The notes beneath the pieces were generated by a model. That model was not told the origin of the DNA, ran no database searches, and saw only the letters and a list, made by a program, of their open reading frames with translations. Source: Steromphala cineraria (Eukaryota; Mollusca; Gastropoda; Trochida; Trochidae). From it: DNA of 64,000 nt. The DNA is taken from positions 22,802,171 to 22,866,170 of the forward strand of contig OU744724.1 in NCBI GenBank assembly GCA_916613615.1. The letters run 5' to 3'. Of this stretch, positions 27,094 to 37,590 are shown one piece after another (the stretch's first letter is position 1; each line of letters begins with the position of its first letter). Made by a program: the position numbers and the translations under genes.

Positions 27094-27134
27094 AGCCAAT
27101 CAGAATCAAGTTGGGCTTGACATTAGCCAATCAG
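27094..27134 (+). promoter_or_regulatory. Paired CCAAT boxes, putative promoter
   Basis: AGCCAATCAG occurs at 27,094-27,103 and 27,125-27,134, both exact matches to RRCCAATSRS and 31 bp apart. This is close to the three-helical-turn spacing typical of paired NF-Y sites. A GGGAAGAAAGATGGCG segment at about 27,188-27,203 resembles the 5' leader of a transcript. Confidence 0.45.
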
Positions 27135-27705
27135 AATCTCTGCAATATTTAGCTCTTTACCACTGCACAAGCCACATGCAAGAAGGAGGGAAGAAAGATG
27201 GCGTCTATCAACTGGATATAATAGTTAAATCACAGCCCATTAACAGCTAAAATGGCATTTCTTCAGTCACTGATATCAGAGTAAGTACATCTGAATACTA
27301 TTCCAAGTTCATGTTGCCTGTATGTTCTTTTCCAAATCATAAACAAGAGCTTATGATGTTTCAATAATATTGGCTTCACATGCAGTCAAAATGACAAATG
27401 GTTTCAAACCTTGTTACTTCTTGATTGAATATCTTGTAAAGTATTGTTATATTACATTATTATGTTCCTCTATGTTTTGCAATGTGATACTGATTTGATG
27501 AGTCATTAGGTTTTATTACTTGGTAATTTTCAGCAAAAGATGGCATTGTTGACACAAGTGTGCACTGGACCATGGCTGCCATGAGAGGACAACTGAGGCT
27601 AGACACAGGCAGAGATTATGTAACTGCAGGTAACTGCACACCTGGCATGCTAATCTATTTCTTGAAAACTGCACACCGGGCATGCTAATCTAATTCTTGA
27701 ATACA

Positions 27706-27870
27706 CATGCATTATAATCCTTGATTGTAGATTAGACAATTCAAAATGCAATTGTAAATGGACTTGATAACTGACTGTTTTATGTGTAAATATCCAGACA
27801 GGTCAATTGTATATCATAGATATACCAGGAGCACTTGATTTCAATTGCTTATGATCTTTAAAGACTTATT
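27706..27870 (+). repeat. Direct repeat with 28,423-28,600
   Basis: CTTGATTGTAGATTAGACAA and CCAGACAGGTCAATTGTAT here match CTTGACTGTAGATTAGACAA and CCAGACAGGTTGATTGTAT about 720 bp downstream. With the exon-like pair, this shows an old duplication inside the candidate transcription unit. Confidence 0.55.
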
Positions 27871-28234
27871 ATATAAAACTTTTGCAATGAATTCTATATA
27901 TATTTGATTGATCAAATAGATTTTCAAGTGTGTCCATTTCTGTACAATTGATAACTGTTCATCAAGTAGAAACTGTTGAAGTTTCTATTTGATAACTAGT
28001 TTACCAATGTGTAGTCTACCATGAATGCAAATTCAAATTGTTTCATAAACCTTTTGAATTGATAAAATTTTCTTAACAAACAAATTACTATCAAAGTTAT
28101 TGATTTATTCAATGTCAACTTGTTAGTTCAAATTATCTCTGCTAACTCTTCATATATTGCTTATATATATATAACTGAATAATTAGATTCAGTTGTTCTT
28201 TCCCTATACCTGTTTCATTTCATAAAAGGACTGT

Positions 28235-28350
28235 AATATGCAAATTGTTTATTTGAGGTGACCACTGAAGCTTACAATACACAGACCTGGCAACATGAGG
28301 GGATAAGGCAGTGTCTTCATAGTAAGTACACTAAATTGCTAAATAGACAA
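28235..28350 (+). repeat. Direct repeat, copy 1 (exon-like block)
   Basis: CAAATTGTTTATTTGAGGTG, then ACCACTGAAGCTTACAATAC and CACAGACCT, recurs at about 29,218-29,340. Copy 1 ends with a better donor-like site (GTAAGT) than copy 2 (GTAAAC). Confidence 0.6.
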
Positions 28351-29217
28351 ACAGTTTAAGAAATGACCAATCTGAGTCACATTGCTATACTGTTCTTAAT
28401 CCTGATTTAATCTTGAATAAACATGCTGTATATTCCTTGACTGTAGATTAGACAATTGCAACCTAATTTGCAAATAAATGGACTTGATTAATAACACTTT
28501 AATTTGTAAACACCCAGACAGGTTGATTGTATGCTGTAAATACATGAGGGAACACTTGATTCCAAATGCTTATGAGCTGTAAATCAATTTGAAGACTTTT
28601 GATATATCAATTAACTAATTTTTGTTATAAGTTCAGGACACATTTAGTTTTAATACAATTTTTAAAGTTTGATCATATAGATTTTCAATGAAAGTCTTTC
28701 TGTTCATATATCATATATTCTTTTATTTTTTTTATTCAAATGTTATCATTCTTCAAATTATCTAGACATATAACCTTTTTTATTATTTATTTTGGGTTAT
28801 AAAGTAGTCTAGATTTTAAAATCCTGACACCTGAAGATTGATAAGATTTTTTAATTACTAAACACGATTATGATAGTAATAAACAAGCTTGACAGTTGTA
28901 GACATAGTCTTCAAGGTAATAATAATTGAAATTCAAATGATTCAAAATCTTTTCACTATTTTTCATTCATTTCTTTACATTTAGTTTTGGGGCCAAATAA
29001 ATGGTAATACAATAATCATAAATAAGTATAAAAATCATTTACACATTCAAATGTCAAATTATTAGTTCAAATTCTATCTGTTTTTATAGATTAATTATAA
29101 TAAATAGTAATTAAAGTGATCCAGGTGTCATACTTTTTTTGGCTTGTTATTTCACCATTTTGTAACTGAGTTCAGTTGTGGTCTTTTTTCTCTTTCCATA
29201 CATTGAAGGAATGTTTT

Positions 29218-29340
29218 CAAATTGTTTATTTAAGGTGATCACTGAAGCTTACAATACACAGACCTCACAACATAAGGACACTAACAGGAATAGCAAAGCA
29301 GTGTCATTAAAGTAAACTGAAGTGCTAAATAAACAAACAG
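29218..29340 (+). repeat. Direct repeat, copy 2 (exon-like block)
   Basis: CAAATTGTTTATTTAAGGTG, then ATCACTGAAGCTTACAATAC, is a diverged duplicate of 28,235-28,350 about 980 bp downstream. Confidence 0.6.
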
Positions 29341-30187
29341 ATTGATCAATGACTTCTGACCAATTTAGTTACAGATTAGAACCACATTGCAATTCTGTTC
29401 TTAATTCATATCTATGAATGCAATAAAAGTGTGATTCATGTATAAGAGAAACTATTGTTTTATTTTCAATGGCGAGCATCCTAATTGATTGTACAAACAT
29501 TTGTTTATTGTTTCAGAATGAAGACCAAGCCACAACTCTTCAGATGTGAACACAGACAAATTAATTTGAACAAATATGTTTTCATTTTCTTCACTTTATA
29601 TACTTGAATGTATCACATTTAGCATAAGTTTCCCCAAAAATTGTCATTCATAACTTAGTGATGTGACACTTTTCAACAGAAATTGTAATAATCTATAAAT
29701 GGTCCTGTTAGTTATTGTAAGGACTTCATTTAATAGATATAAAGGTTAATCAGTGAATTAAATCTTAGATATTGGAGTATAATCTTAACAGTTGAATTTG
29801 TAATTTATTTTAGAATGCAACTGTTGGCATATATTTGTTTCAAATCTTTTAGTGCCAGGATGCCTTTTCATGTCACATAAAAACTTTTATCTATTATACC
29901 CTGAAACAAGATCCAAAATTAAATATATTAAATGTTCAGTTAATAATTCAACAAGTGTCTGAAATCTCTTAGTGCTAGAATGCTTGATGATGTCATATAA
30001 AAAACTTTCACGCTGTACATACAACTGATATATATATTTTTTTGTGTTATTTTATGCACAAGTGAATAATCAAAATAAAATATTAAAATGAATATGATGT
30101 GTTTGTATCTTTTATACAGGTGATATCATGAGAGAAACAATGTGAGCTACTTTCAAAACATTACACTGAATATATTATATATATATC

Positions 30188-30485
30188 GCTTGAACGCAAC
30201 GCTTGCGGATCACTTGAACGCAAAGCTTGCGGATAACTTGAGCGCAACGCTTGCGGATCACTTGAGCGCAACGCTTGCGGATCACTTGAGCGCAACGCAT
30301 GCGGATCACTTGAGCGCAACGCATGCGGATCACTTGAGCGCAACGCTTGCGGATCACTTGAGCGCAACGCATGCGGATCACTTGAGCGCAACGCATGCGG
30401 ATCACTTGAGTGCAACGCTTGCGGATCACTTGAGCGCAACGCTTGCAGATCACTTGAGTGCAACGCTTGCGGATCACTTGAGGGA
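30188..30485 (+). repeat. 24-bp CpG-dense minisatellite, about 12 copies
   Basis: The unit is CACTTGAGCGCAACGCTTGC plus GGAT. CTT/CAT is the main variant. Each unit has three CpG and a small hairpin CGCAA-cgc-TTGCG. Because 24 is a multiple of three and the unit lacks stops, long frames appear on both strands (plus: repeats of HLSATLAD). They have no start-proximal or flanking coding support. Confidence 0.93.
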
Positions 30486-30645
30486 AACGGTTGTTGCAAC
30501 TTATGCGTAATGAATTAGCCGCAACTTTGCCGCACGCTCATTTGCATGGTAAATTCGAAATTTCAGCCGCAACTATGTGCAACGGTGAGTGAAAACATCG
30601 CTGCAATGTTGCTGCATATATGAGTTTTTTTTATAAGGGCATCCT
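30486..30645 (-). mobile_element. Flank of the 24-bp array, related to 23,810-24,003
   Basis: Reading the reverse strand gives GCCCTTATAAAAAAAACTC, then GCAGCAACATTGCAGCG and TGTTTTCACTC, which resembles the dispersed repeat at 23,810. The 24-bp array may be the internal minisatellite of this repeat family. Confidence 0.4.
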
Positions 30646-32050
30646 ATTTACAGAACACAATAGAATTATAACGTCGAGATGAAAGACTTTCACCATTGGC
30701 AGGGCCGTCCCTTCATTATATCCTTGAACTCTTGTACCGCATGGACTTTGTATTAAATTCTAAATGTTCTTCAACCAAATACAATTACACCTTCAGAGAG
30801 AAGGCTGATGTGTATGTGTATGATGTAGATTATATTTTGCTATACTTGGAAAGTATTTAGAAGTTATATACTGGTTATTAACATAGGATTATGTCCCTTT
30901 TGTTGTTATGGTTTTAGCCTAAATTCCATTACATATCCAGTTACATGGTAATTAAATTATCGATCATAGTTGCTTCATATTTCATTTTTATAAAGAAAAT
31001 CCTGAAAATGTGACATTTTGATGTATTTTCAAAAGAAAACTCATCATCATGTAATAAAATGCTACAATGTGGATAAAAAATATATTTTCACTGCTGTCAA
31101 CAAGATCAATTAGAAATTAGACGTATATGAATTCAAATTCATATCCATGAAAAACTTTATATTGGGTACATATTTTTCTGAACGTAACAGTTTTTTTTTT
31201 CCTAAATTTTAGATTCAGAGAAAAATAAGCCCTAGTTAGGTGAGAAACTAAATTGCTAATTCATCAATTCATTGCAGAAATTAAAGAAGTTTTGAAAGTA
31301 ATAGTTTTGTCTCCATTATTCAAAAAAGACTTATCAAATACCTACAAATAAAGCCATCTTAATTTACAACAATCACCAATCAATATTTACTTTATTGTTC
31401 CAGCTGTATTTCTAGTGTTTAGTAAACTGCATCGTTATCAGATTTACTCAACCACAAACAATGCTGTCCAGGGTACAGATAATACTTTATCCTTCAATAA
31501 AGGCATGTAGCTAATTATGTGAGAGTCTCAATTTATAAATGACTCCGGAATAATTTGATTATACTCTTGGGCTGGAAAGATCCGTCTCACTTCATCTAAC
31601 GAAGAATTTCATTACGGCATGTAAATTGTGTGTCATTTCTTGAAGACCTTGAGGATTGCAATCAGTATACATCTGCTTCAAGATCGGGCATCGGGCATGC
31701 CCAAGGAAATAAACAGTCTTATCAGTATTCTGTGTGCATGGCCTTAGATGAAGATGAATATTTGCGATAATTACATGTCCTTGGTCTTTTTGTACTGATA
31801 ATTAAATAAGATTACCATTCATCATACTTATTGTGTTCCCTATTTGTGATGATGTATCTTTGTCAGGATATTTAGAATAATAGGGTGATCTTTGGAGTGT
31901 GAGTTGTTTGAAAACCTTATATAATGGTCAAACAATTCTGTTCTAGAAAGGCAATAAAATTTGTAATAACGTTTTTCTTGTTATGGGGGTTGAACAGTGT
32001 TGTTTTTGTTGATTATTATGCTTGTACAAACCTTGGGGGGGGGGGCACAT
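30646..32050. other. AT-rich DNA, no gene recognised
   Basis: Nothing beyond short homopolymers, including a G9 run near 32,037. The plus frame starting at 31,924 runs into the hAT-like element and is not a gene. Confidence 0.55.
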
Positions 32051-32057
32051 TGTTAAT

Positions 32058-33289
32058 TAAGGGTGTCGCGATACACGAAAGTATCGATGCATCGGTACTT
32101 TTTTACTGCCGATACGATACACGATACGGATCTGAATGTATCGATTCCACTTACCTGAACCTTATCCATACTTTTATTTTGCTATATCAATCTCATAATA
32201 AATTTATAAACGTCTGTTTATAGCAGATTGTGCCGATAAGAAAACGATCTTTACTTTGTGAACACAAATAAGGTCGAAACAATAACAGCTGTGGTGATTG
32301 GCTAGTCTATTTAAAGCGACCAATCAGCGATCACATATCTATTAGCTTTATAGAGTGCTCTGCTTGATTCAAAAGTTACAAGGCATACGCTACATTGACA
32401 CACGTGCCACCTGATTAAAATTAAGATTATATTTAAATAAACTGAATTAAATAGTGGACACACATTTTTATATAATTAAATCATTCAATACTCGCCTATG
32501 TTGAGACGATTTGATTTTTATATTTTATTTTTTTATCACGTTTTATATGTAAAAAATTAAACGGCTTACGTGGACGATTATGAAACCAAGCAAAGCTAAA
32601 ACAATGTCGGCATTGCGGGGGAAATGGAATTTCCGACGACAGACTTTGAAAAGCCGTCTGGAACCAAATTTAAATTTAATGTTTGGTATTGTTTCGCATT
32701 TCCCGTATTCTACGATGTGGTTATATGTAAAGAATGGTGTTAGGGAAAACGAGTCAGCAAGTGAAAAACGTTTTCAATTTAATGTCATATTATGAGTTAA
32801 TTTTGCATAATTATCATGCATATATCATTTGAGTATTGTGATACTGTGATACAGTTGTTCCATTGAGACTGGTCTTCTTTGATGTAGACATGTGACAAAA
32901 TCTCATTATTTTTGTTATAATGTTATCAGGTTATGTGTCATATGTGATATTATCATTGCAGTATTATCATTTTGAATTTATCATTTGTGAAACAACTGTT
33001 CCCTTTTGTCTTCTTGTAGACAACTGGATGTGTGGACAGTAACTCAATTTTTTAATTAACAAATGGTGTTTTGTTCATTTTATTTATTTATCAAAAATAA
33101 AGGTGTTCTTAAGAAATTAATCTTAACTTCTTAATTGTAAGACATAGTTATAACAATTAAATCTGTCAACACAAAGGCCTGTTCCGCAATTTTAACGAAA
33201 TATGTGTATCGCGATACGTATCGTATCGTCACCCTAGTATCGTGATACGTATCGTATCGTGAGGTTAGTGTATCGTGACACCCCTATAA
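32058..33289 (+). mobile_element. hAT-like DNA transposon relic
   Basis: The left end TAAGGGTGTCGCGATACAC and the reverse complement of the right end (TAGGGGTGTCACGATACAC) differ at two positions. Subterminal regions are rich in GATACGTATCGTATCG motifs. TGTTAAT flanks both sides (32,051-32,057 and 33,290-33,296), a possible imperfect 8-bp duplication. The ends and the BED-like coding relic inside suggest the hAT superfamily. At about 1.23 kb it lacks the catalytic region. Confidence 0.6.
32624..32743 (+). pseudogene. BED-finger-like N-terminal transposase fragment
   Basis: A 39-codon frame from ATG 32,624 ends at TAG 32,741. It contains KFKFNVWYCFAF followed by VVICKEWC. This resembles the start of the BED zinc finger in hAT transposases (aromatic V-W...F pattern, then I-C-K-x-x-C). 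The frame then breaks with several stops. The longer overlapping frame from 32,580 is in another phase and has no such pattern. Confidence 0.4.
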
Positions 33290-33363
33290 TGTTAATAGTG
33301 AATTTGGTATGGAGTTGTGGATAAATAGTTATTACTCTAACTTGTAAATGCGGTCATTATATA

Positions 33364-33522
33364 CAGTAGAACACGGATATAGCGAACACTCGGATATAGC
33401 GAACAAATTTTCAAGTCCCGTCCCGATATAATATCATTAAAATTATATGCTTATAGCGAACACCAGATTTGGCGAACTAAATTCTTTGGTCCCTTGGAGT
33501 TCGTTATATCTGAGTTCTACTG
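33364..33522. mobile_element. Tigger/pogo-like MITE
   Basis: A 159-bp element between TA dinucleotides (33,362-33,363 and 33,523-33,524). Its terminal inverted repeats are CAGTAGAACACGGATATAGC on the left and the complement of GTTCGTTATATCTGAG, then TTCTACTG, on the right. TA target, CAGTAG-type ends and small size fit a pogo/Tigger MITE. Confidence 0.75.
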
Positions 33523-33524
33523 TA

Positions 33525-35090
33525 TTTGCAAATTTCCATTGACTAAAAGAAAAGTATTCATTCGGAAATATTATTTATATTTAGTTAACAACTTTGGAAT
33601 CTGTTAAATAAGAGAAAGTTATTTTTTGATGACTCATGGCTTCTGTTCACTTATTAAGCATGAAATGATTTTAAGGCACCATATGTATGTGTCCTCAAGC
33701 GATATGTGTTAACGCTTTTGTTTCAATTGAATAACTGCAAGCTTTTGCAGAACTCAAGTGTATTCCGTTTCCATTTGGATTGGTATTTTGTTTCATTGAC
33801 ATTATCAATTTGCAAAATTTTCAGTTGTTGGAGGTAACTTTATCTTTGAATTCAGCAGAGATGCAATAATAGCTAATTACATGTAATTTGACTGTCAACA
33901 CTCCGGCTATATTGGGAAGTGTATCCAGTTAGCGGAGGCCTCAATTACATTGTCTCAAGACATCTCGAGAAGCAGTGAAATTCTAATCCTCTCTAATGAT
34001 CCAGTACGTGGCGCTCTCAGCATCAAATTCAGGGAAGTGGCATGAGCTCTGGTGCCATGGCTTCTGTGTTGATAGACTTGAGTTTCACTTTGCGTTTTAA
34101 GGATTCTCCAAATCTTTCATCTCGCTTTTTATAAAAAACACATCTTTCGTATGTGCATTCTATTGGATTTTCACAAGAGGCACTGCAAAATAATGTTGCA
34201 TGGTGTTAGAAATAGTTTATATTCTTCAGAAATTAGTTGAAAATACTGGCAATAAAAAGTTAATATTTACTAGCTACCAGCGAAACAAGGCTTTTGGCAC
34301 GATGGACATCAGGATATATGTAGGAGGTACATGGATCCATTTATAGGATCCATCCTGATAAAGCAGGATGTAAATTCACATAATAGACAGATTTCTGAAG
34401 GCTGAATTAAAAAAATTGTTGAGCATAAGATGAAGTTTACTCTAAAAATAGCATGAAGAGCCGAGTTTAAATTTTCTTGTTTTTAGAGTAATTAAGCATT
34501 TACATCGTGGCCCATTGGCAATGAAGGTGGTTTCCTTTGTTAAATTACATACAAGTACATATATATGGCATGATTTTGAAGATATTTTTGTTTCCTTATG
34601 ACTAAAAATATATCAAGATGGTGACGTACAACATCATCTGATTTCCTTTGATTACCTTGTGGACCCTGTAAACCACGGCTAATGAGGAATTATAAAGGTA
34701 ACCAAGCCTCTATACCATCATGAAGAATGATGTATGATTAACACAGCCGATGCCCAACTCCCTGATTCATCACGGGGATAAAAGACTCCAGGCTGAACCA
34801 TTGTATCTGAAATAAGCTTCTATTTCTGTGTTTCTCTGAATAGAGTTTCCAATATACTACATTTAATATTGGTTTGGAAGTGTCATTCTTTTTATGTTGC
34901 TCTAAATTAAAGAATGGAAAAAAAATTGGCCATGAATTAAATATGGAATAATAGTAAAAGTAATATAAAAATCACATGGTTTCGTACAAAAGATCTCATC
35001 AAAATGACCTTTGTCTTTGAAATGTAAATGTTTTTTAATCAACTCCATCTTTATCAGTCAGCTGCTTTATGATAATAATTTTTTTATTCA
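33525..35090. other. AT-rich DNA with one nested palindrome
   Basis: ATGGATCC-atttata-GGATCCAT lies at about 34,329-34,351, within outer ATCAGGAT/ATCCTGAT. No gene was recognised. The 33,900-34,080 stretch is somewhat GC-richer without a clear frame. Confidence 0.5.
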
Positions 35091-35099
35091 TCAATTTGA

Positions 35100-35290
35100 A
35101 AGTTTATAATGTTGAATGAGAAGTTCACTGCTGTAGTGGTTTCCTTCCATACCAAAGGTCAAGGTTTGAATCCAGGGGGAGACACCATATTTTTTCTGAC
35201 CTTGGATTATGACTGTGTTGTTTCCAATGTTAAGGCACTTCATCCACAGTGCACTCCACTGAGCTGTATAAACGAGTGCCTGAGCATGTG
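35100..35290 (+). mobile_element. SINE relic with B-box-like motif
   Basis: The B-box-like GGTTTGAATCC (35,163-35,173) is preceded by a weak A-box region (GCTGTAGTGGTTTCC). It is followed by a body reading TTAAGGCACTTCATCCACAG and GCACTCCACTGAGCTGTATA. This layout fits tRNA-derived SINEs with a conserved central domain. The frames on both strands here are by-products. Confidence 0.45.
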
Positions 35291-35684
35291 AAGTACAGAC
35301 CTTTACGTACCTATGTGCTTTGTTTGGCTTCAAAAGTCAAATTCTATTCCCAAGAGAGAAGGCCTAATCAGTTTTTCTCTTAGGTCCAAAAGGTTTGAAA
35401 GTTGGTTCTTGTGTAAATTGTCTGAATTTTCAGAATATGTAGGTATTAAGATGACAACCTGACCAAATTTTTCATAAGAAAAAATCAACATTTCGAGTAG
35501 TTAGTTGACAATAAAATTACTGACTCATGACTTCAGAGCTCTTTAACAAAAAATTGGTCAGTTTTGACTTGTAAGACTAAAATATTCTGAAAACTCAGAC
35601 ATTTTTACTAATAATTAACCTTTAGGGGTAAAAAGACTGACCTTATCTCTTGGACTATTCCTTCAGCAACAATAAGCATGGCTT

Positions 35685-35850
35685 ATTGGATGAGTGGGTA
35701 ACCTGCTTCATTGCAAAATAACCTGATTCCCTGCCCCTCCCAGAGACATGAGTTGAAAGCTAGGTATCACTAGTTAATAGACTCTTATAGTGTGCATCTG
35801 TTCACTAAGCAGTACAATTTGGTTCCTGGTTTGGAAGTGAAAGCATTGTG
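35685..35850 (+). mobile_element. SINE relic, same family as 41,577-41,921
   Basis: TTGGATGAGTGGGTAACCTG, ATTCCCTGC, GACATGAGTTGA and CACTAAGCAGTACAATTTGG appear in the same order as the reverse complement of the copy at 41,577-41,921 (GGTTGGTAACCC, ATTCCCTGC, GACATGAGTTGA, CACCAAGCAGTAATTGGG). Confidence 0.5.
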
Positions 35851-37520
35851 TCGGTAACCATAAAGTTAATTGACAGTTTGATTCATTCGTGAGTTGAGAA
35901 TGAAACTGGAACAATCTCTGTCCTTACAATAGCGTAATAATGTGTGAAGCACATTCAGCATACTATGTTTGCAGGTCCGAAGCTCAATTCAAGCAAACAT
36001 TATCATTATTATGTACTGATGAAAAGTACTTTGCACAGGATATTGGATGTAAAATAAGCATTAATGTTATCATAGACAGCAGGGGAGCTAGTGTAGTCAT
36101 GCACCTTATAATGAACTTACTGATTTACTGACAAACATTACCATTTGCCTTTCAGTCATAATGTATGTACAATGATCCAGGCAATTGTAAATCATATCAT
36201 TCAATTAGTGGTGACCTTAATGTTCTTGTTGAACAAAGTTTGTTACATTTTCAAAATACATTCAAATTATATATAACATATGCCATGATGACAATGATCA
36301 GAACACTACCTGTGTCAAACTTGTTGTAGAAGTGACTTCGATCATGCAACCAATTATACAAAGCACCGATATTCATAAGTAGCTGTTGAACAAGTGTTTT
36401 ATATCTGCTATACAAACAAATGTGATAAAAAGGAGAGATTTTTAATGTAAATTTAAAGTTTTTTGTGTATGTGTTGCTAATTGTTATAATGTTATTAAAT
36501 TATGTCCCTATGATATCTTTATCAATTAATGATAAGTTATAATGACAACTCTAACTATACGTATATCTAGTGCAAGACCGCTATAAAGGAATTTTACATT
36601 CAAGGCAGCTAATTAGTTCATCGATGTTGTTCAAGAACACAACAGAATATAAAGACTGGATTACAACTTTTTGGTGTTTGCACCTATATTTGAAAAACCC
36701 AACCTTGATCAACAATCCAGACAAGCCTATCAGTAGGCAGTACTGGTTCAATAAACAAGCACTCGAAATGATTTTTTACAAATCAATTAAGCAGCTTTTG
36801 TGTTAAATGAGAATTGAAATTTACACCTCACGCCTGTGTAATGATCTCTGCATGTACCGTAAACCTTTTTCTGTAGACTACTCAAAGAGAACTGGCACTT
36901 CCAGGCTCTAAACATCATTTTCATTGTCATCATTGCCTATTAAAGGGAACAATGGAGCCAGGTTTCCTAATTGGTTTGTAAAAAATGATTGTATGTCACA
37001 CTGTCGTGTAATTCCGTGATAAAAAACAGCGTAATTACTTATTTTGGGCGCAAGTTCTGATCAGTACAAATGTCACTCAATGATTAGACAAGTTTGAGGT
37101 AAACAGCTTTTCACTCTATTAAAAGTTTTCTGAACTTCTAATGCATTATGGTCGAAATAAGATTATTGCCATGTGTATTGTTGAATATGACATGGTAATC
37201 CAGTTCACATCAGTTTCTGAAAAGCAAATATCTGTTTGCAAATACTGAATATCTTTTTTATCAAGTAAATGTAAATTGTGCATGCTGCATATCAAGTTAA
37301 AGAAAACATAATTTTTATCTGTGCGCAGTGAGTGATTCAGTTCTTAGTGTATATACGTTATGAATTATGGATGTTTTCCCAAATTTTTAGGATAAAACTC
37401 ATCTTTATGAAGTTTTCAACAATGCAAATGGTATTTTGAATGATAGAAACTTAAGTAAAATTTAAAGTAATTGTGCTCTTCTGGGATGTGTCGAATAATA
37501 AAATGTTATATATATGTTGA
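35851..37520. other. AT-rich DNA, no gene recognised
   Basis: Frames at 35,940-36,131 and 36,570-36,806 (plus) show no domain. No structured repeat was seen. Confidence 0.5.
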
Positions 37521-37590
37521 GCGCAAAGAACATCCTGTGTGAAGTTCTGCGCTATATAAATGAATGTATTATTATTATCATTGTTATTAA
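37520..37590 (+). mobile_element. SINE 3' tail relic
   Basis: GCGCTATATAAATG followed by a TATTATTATTATC tail is the same end as that of the SINE at 41,577-41,921 (GCGCTATATAAATGGAC, then (TTA)n). Only the tail end is recognisable here. Confidence 0.5.

Larger units (their letters stand above)
27140..30095 (+). ncRNA. Candidate spliced non-coding transcription unit
   Basis: Downstream of the CCAAT pair, splice-like signals appear in order. Exon 1 would end at 27,280 with donor GTAAGT. Exon 2 would be 27,534-27,629 (acceptor TTTTCAG, donor CAG/GTAACT). A possible exon lies at 28,258-28,321 (donor GTAAGT) and a last exon starts at 29,517 after TTGTTTCAG. AATAAA at 30,074-30,079 is followed by a GT-rich stretch. 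Joined exons do not give a long frame: short ATG frames at 27,198 and 27,252 stop quickly. A non-coding RNA is therefore more likely than a protein gene. The whole model is inference from motifs. Confidence 0.28.

Noticed and set aside
30188..30485. CRISPR-like array
   Set aside because: Units are contiguous 24-bp tandem repeats with no unique spacers, in an animal genome.
30142..30510. 122-codon frame with HLSATLAD repeats, and 100-112-codon antisense frames
   Set aside because: All arise from a stop-free 24-bp minisatellite whose length is a multiple of three; there is no flanking coding support.
32580..32795. 71-codon frame starting MKPSKAK inside the hAT-like element
   Set aside because: The BED-like pattern is in a different phase (from 32,624), so this frame is a shadow.
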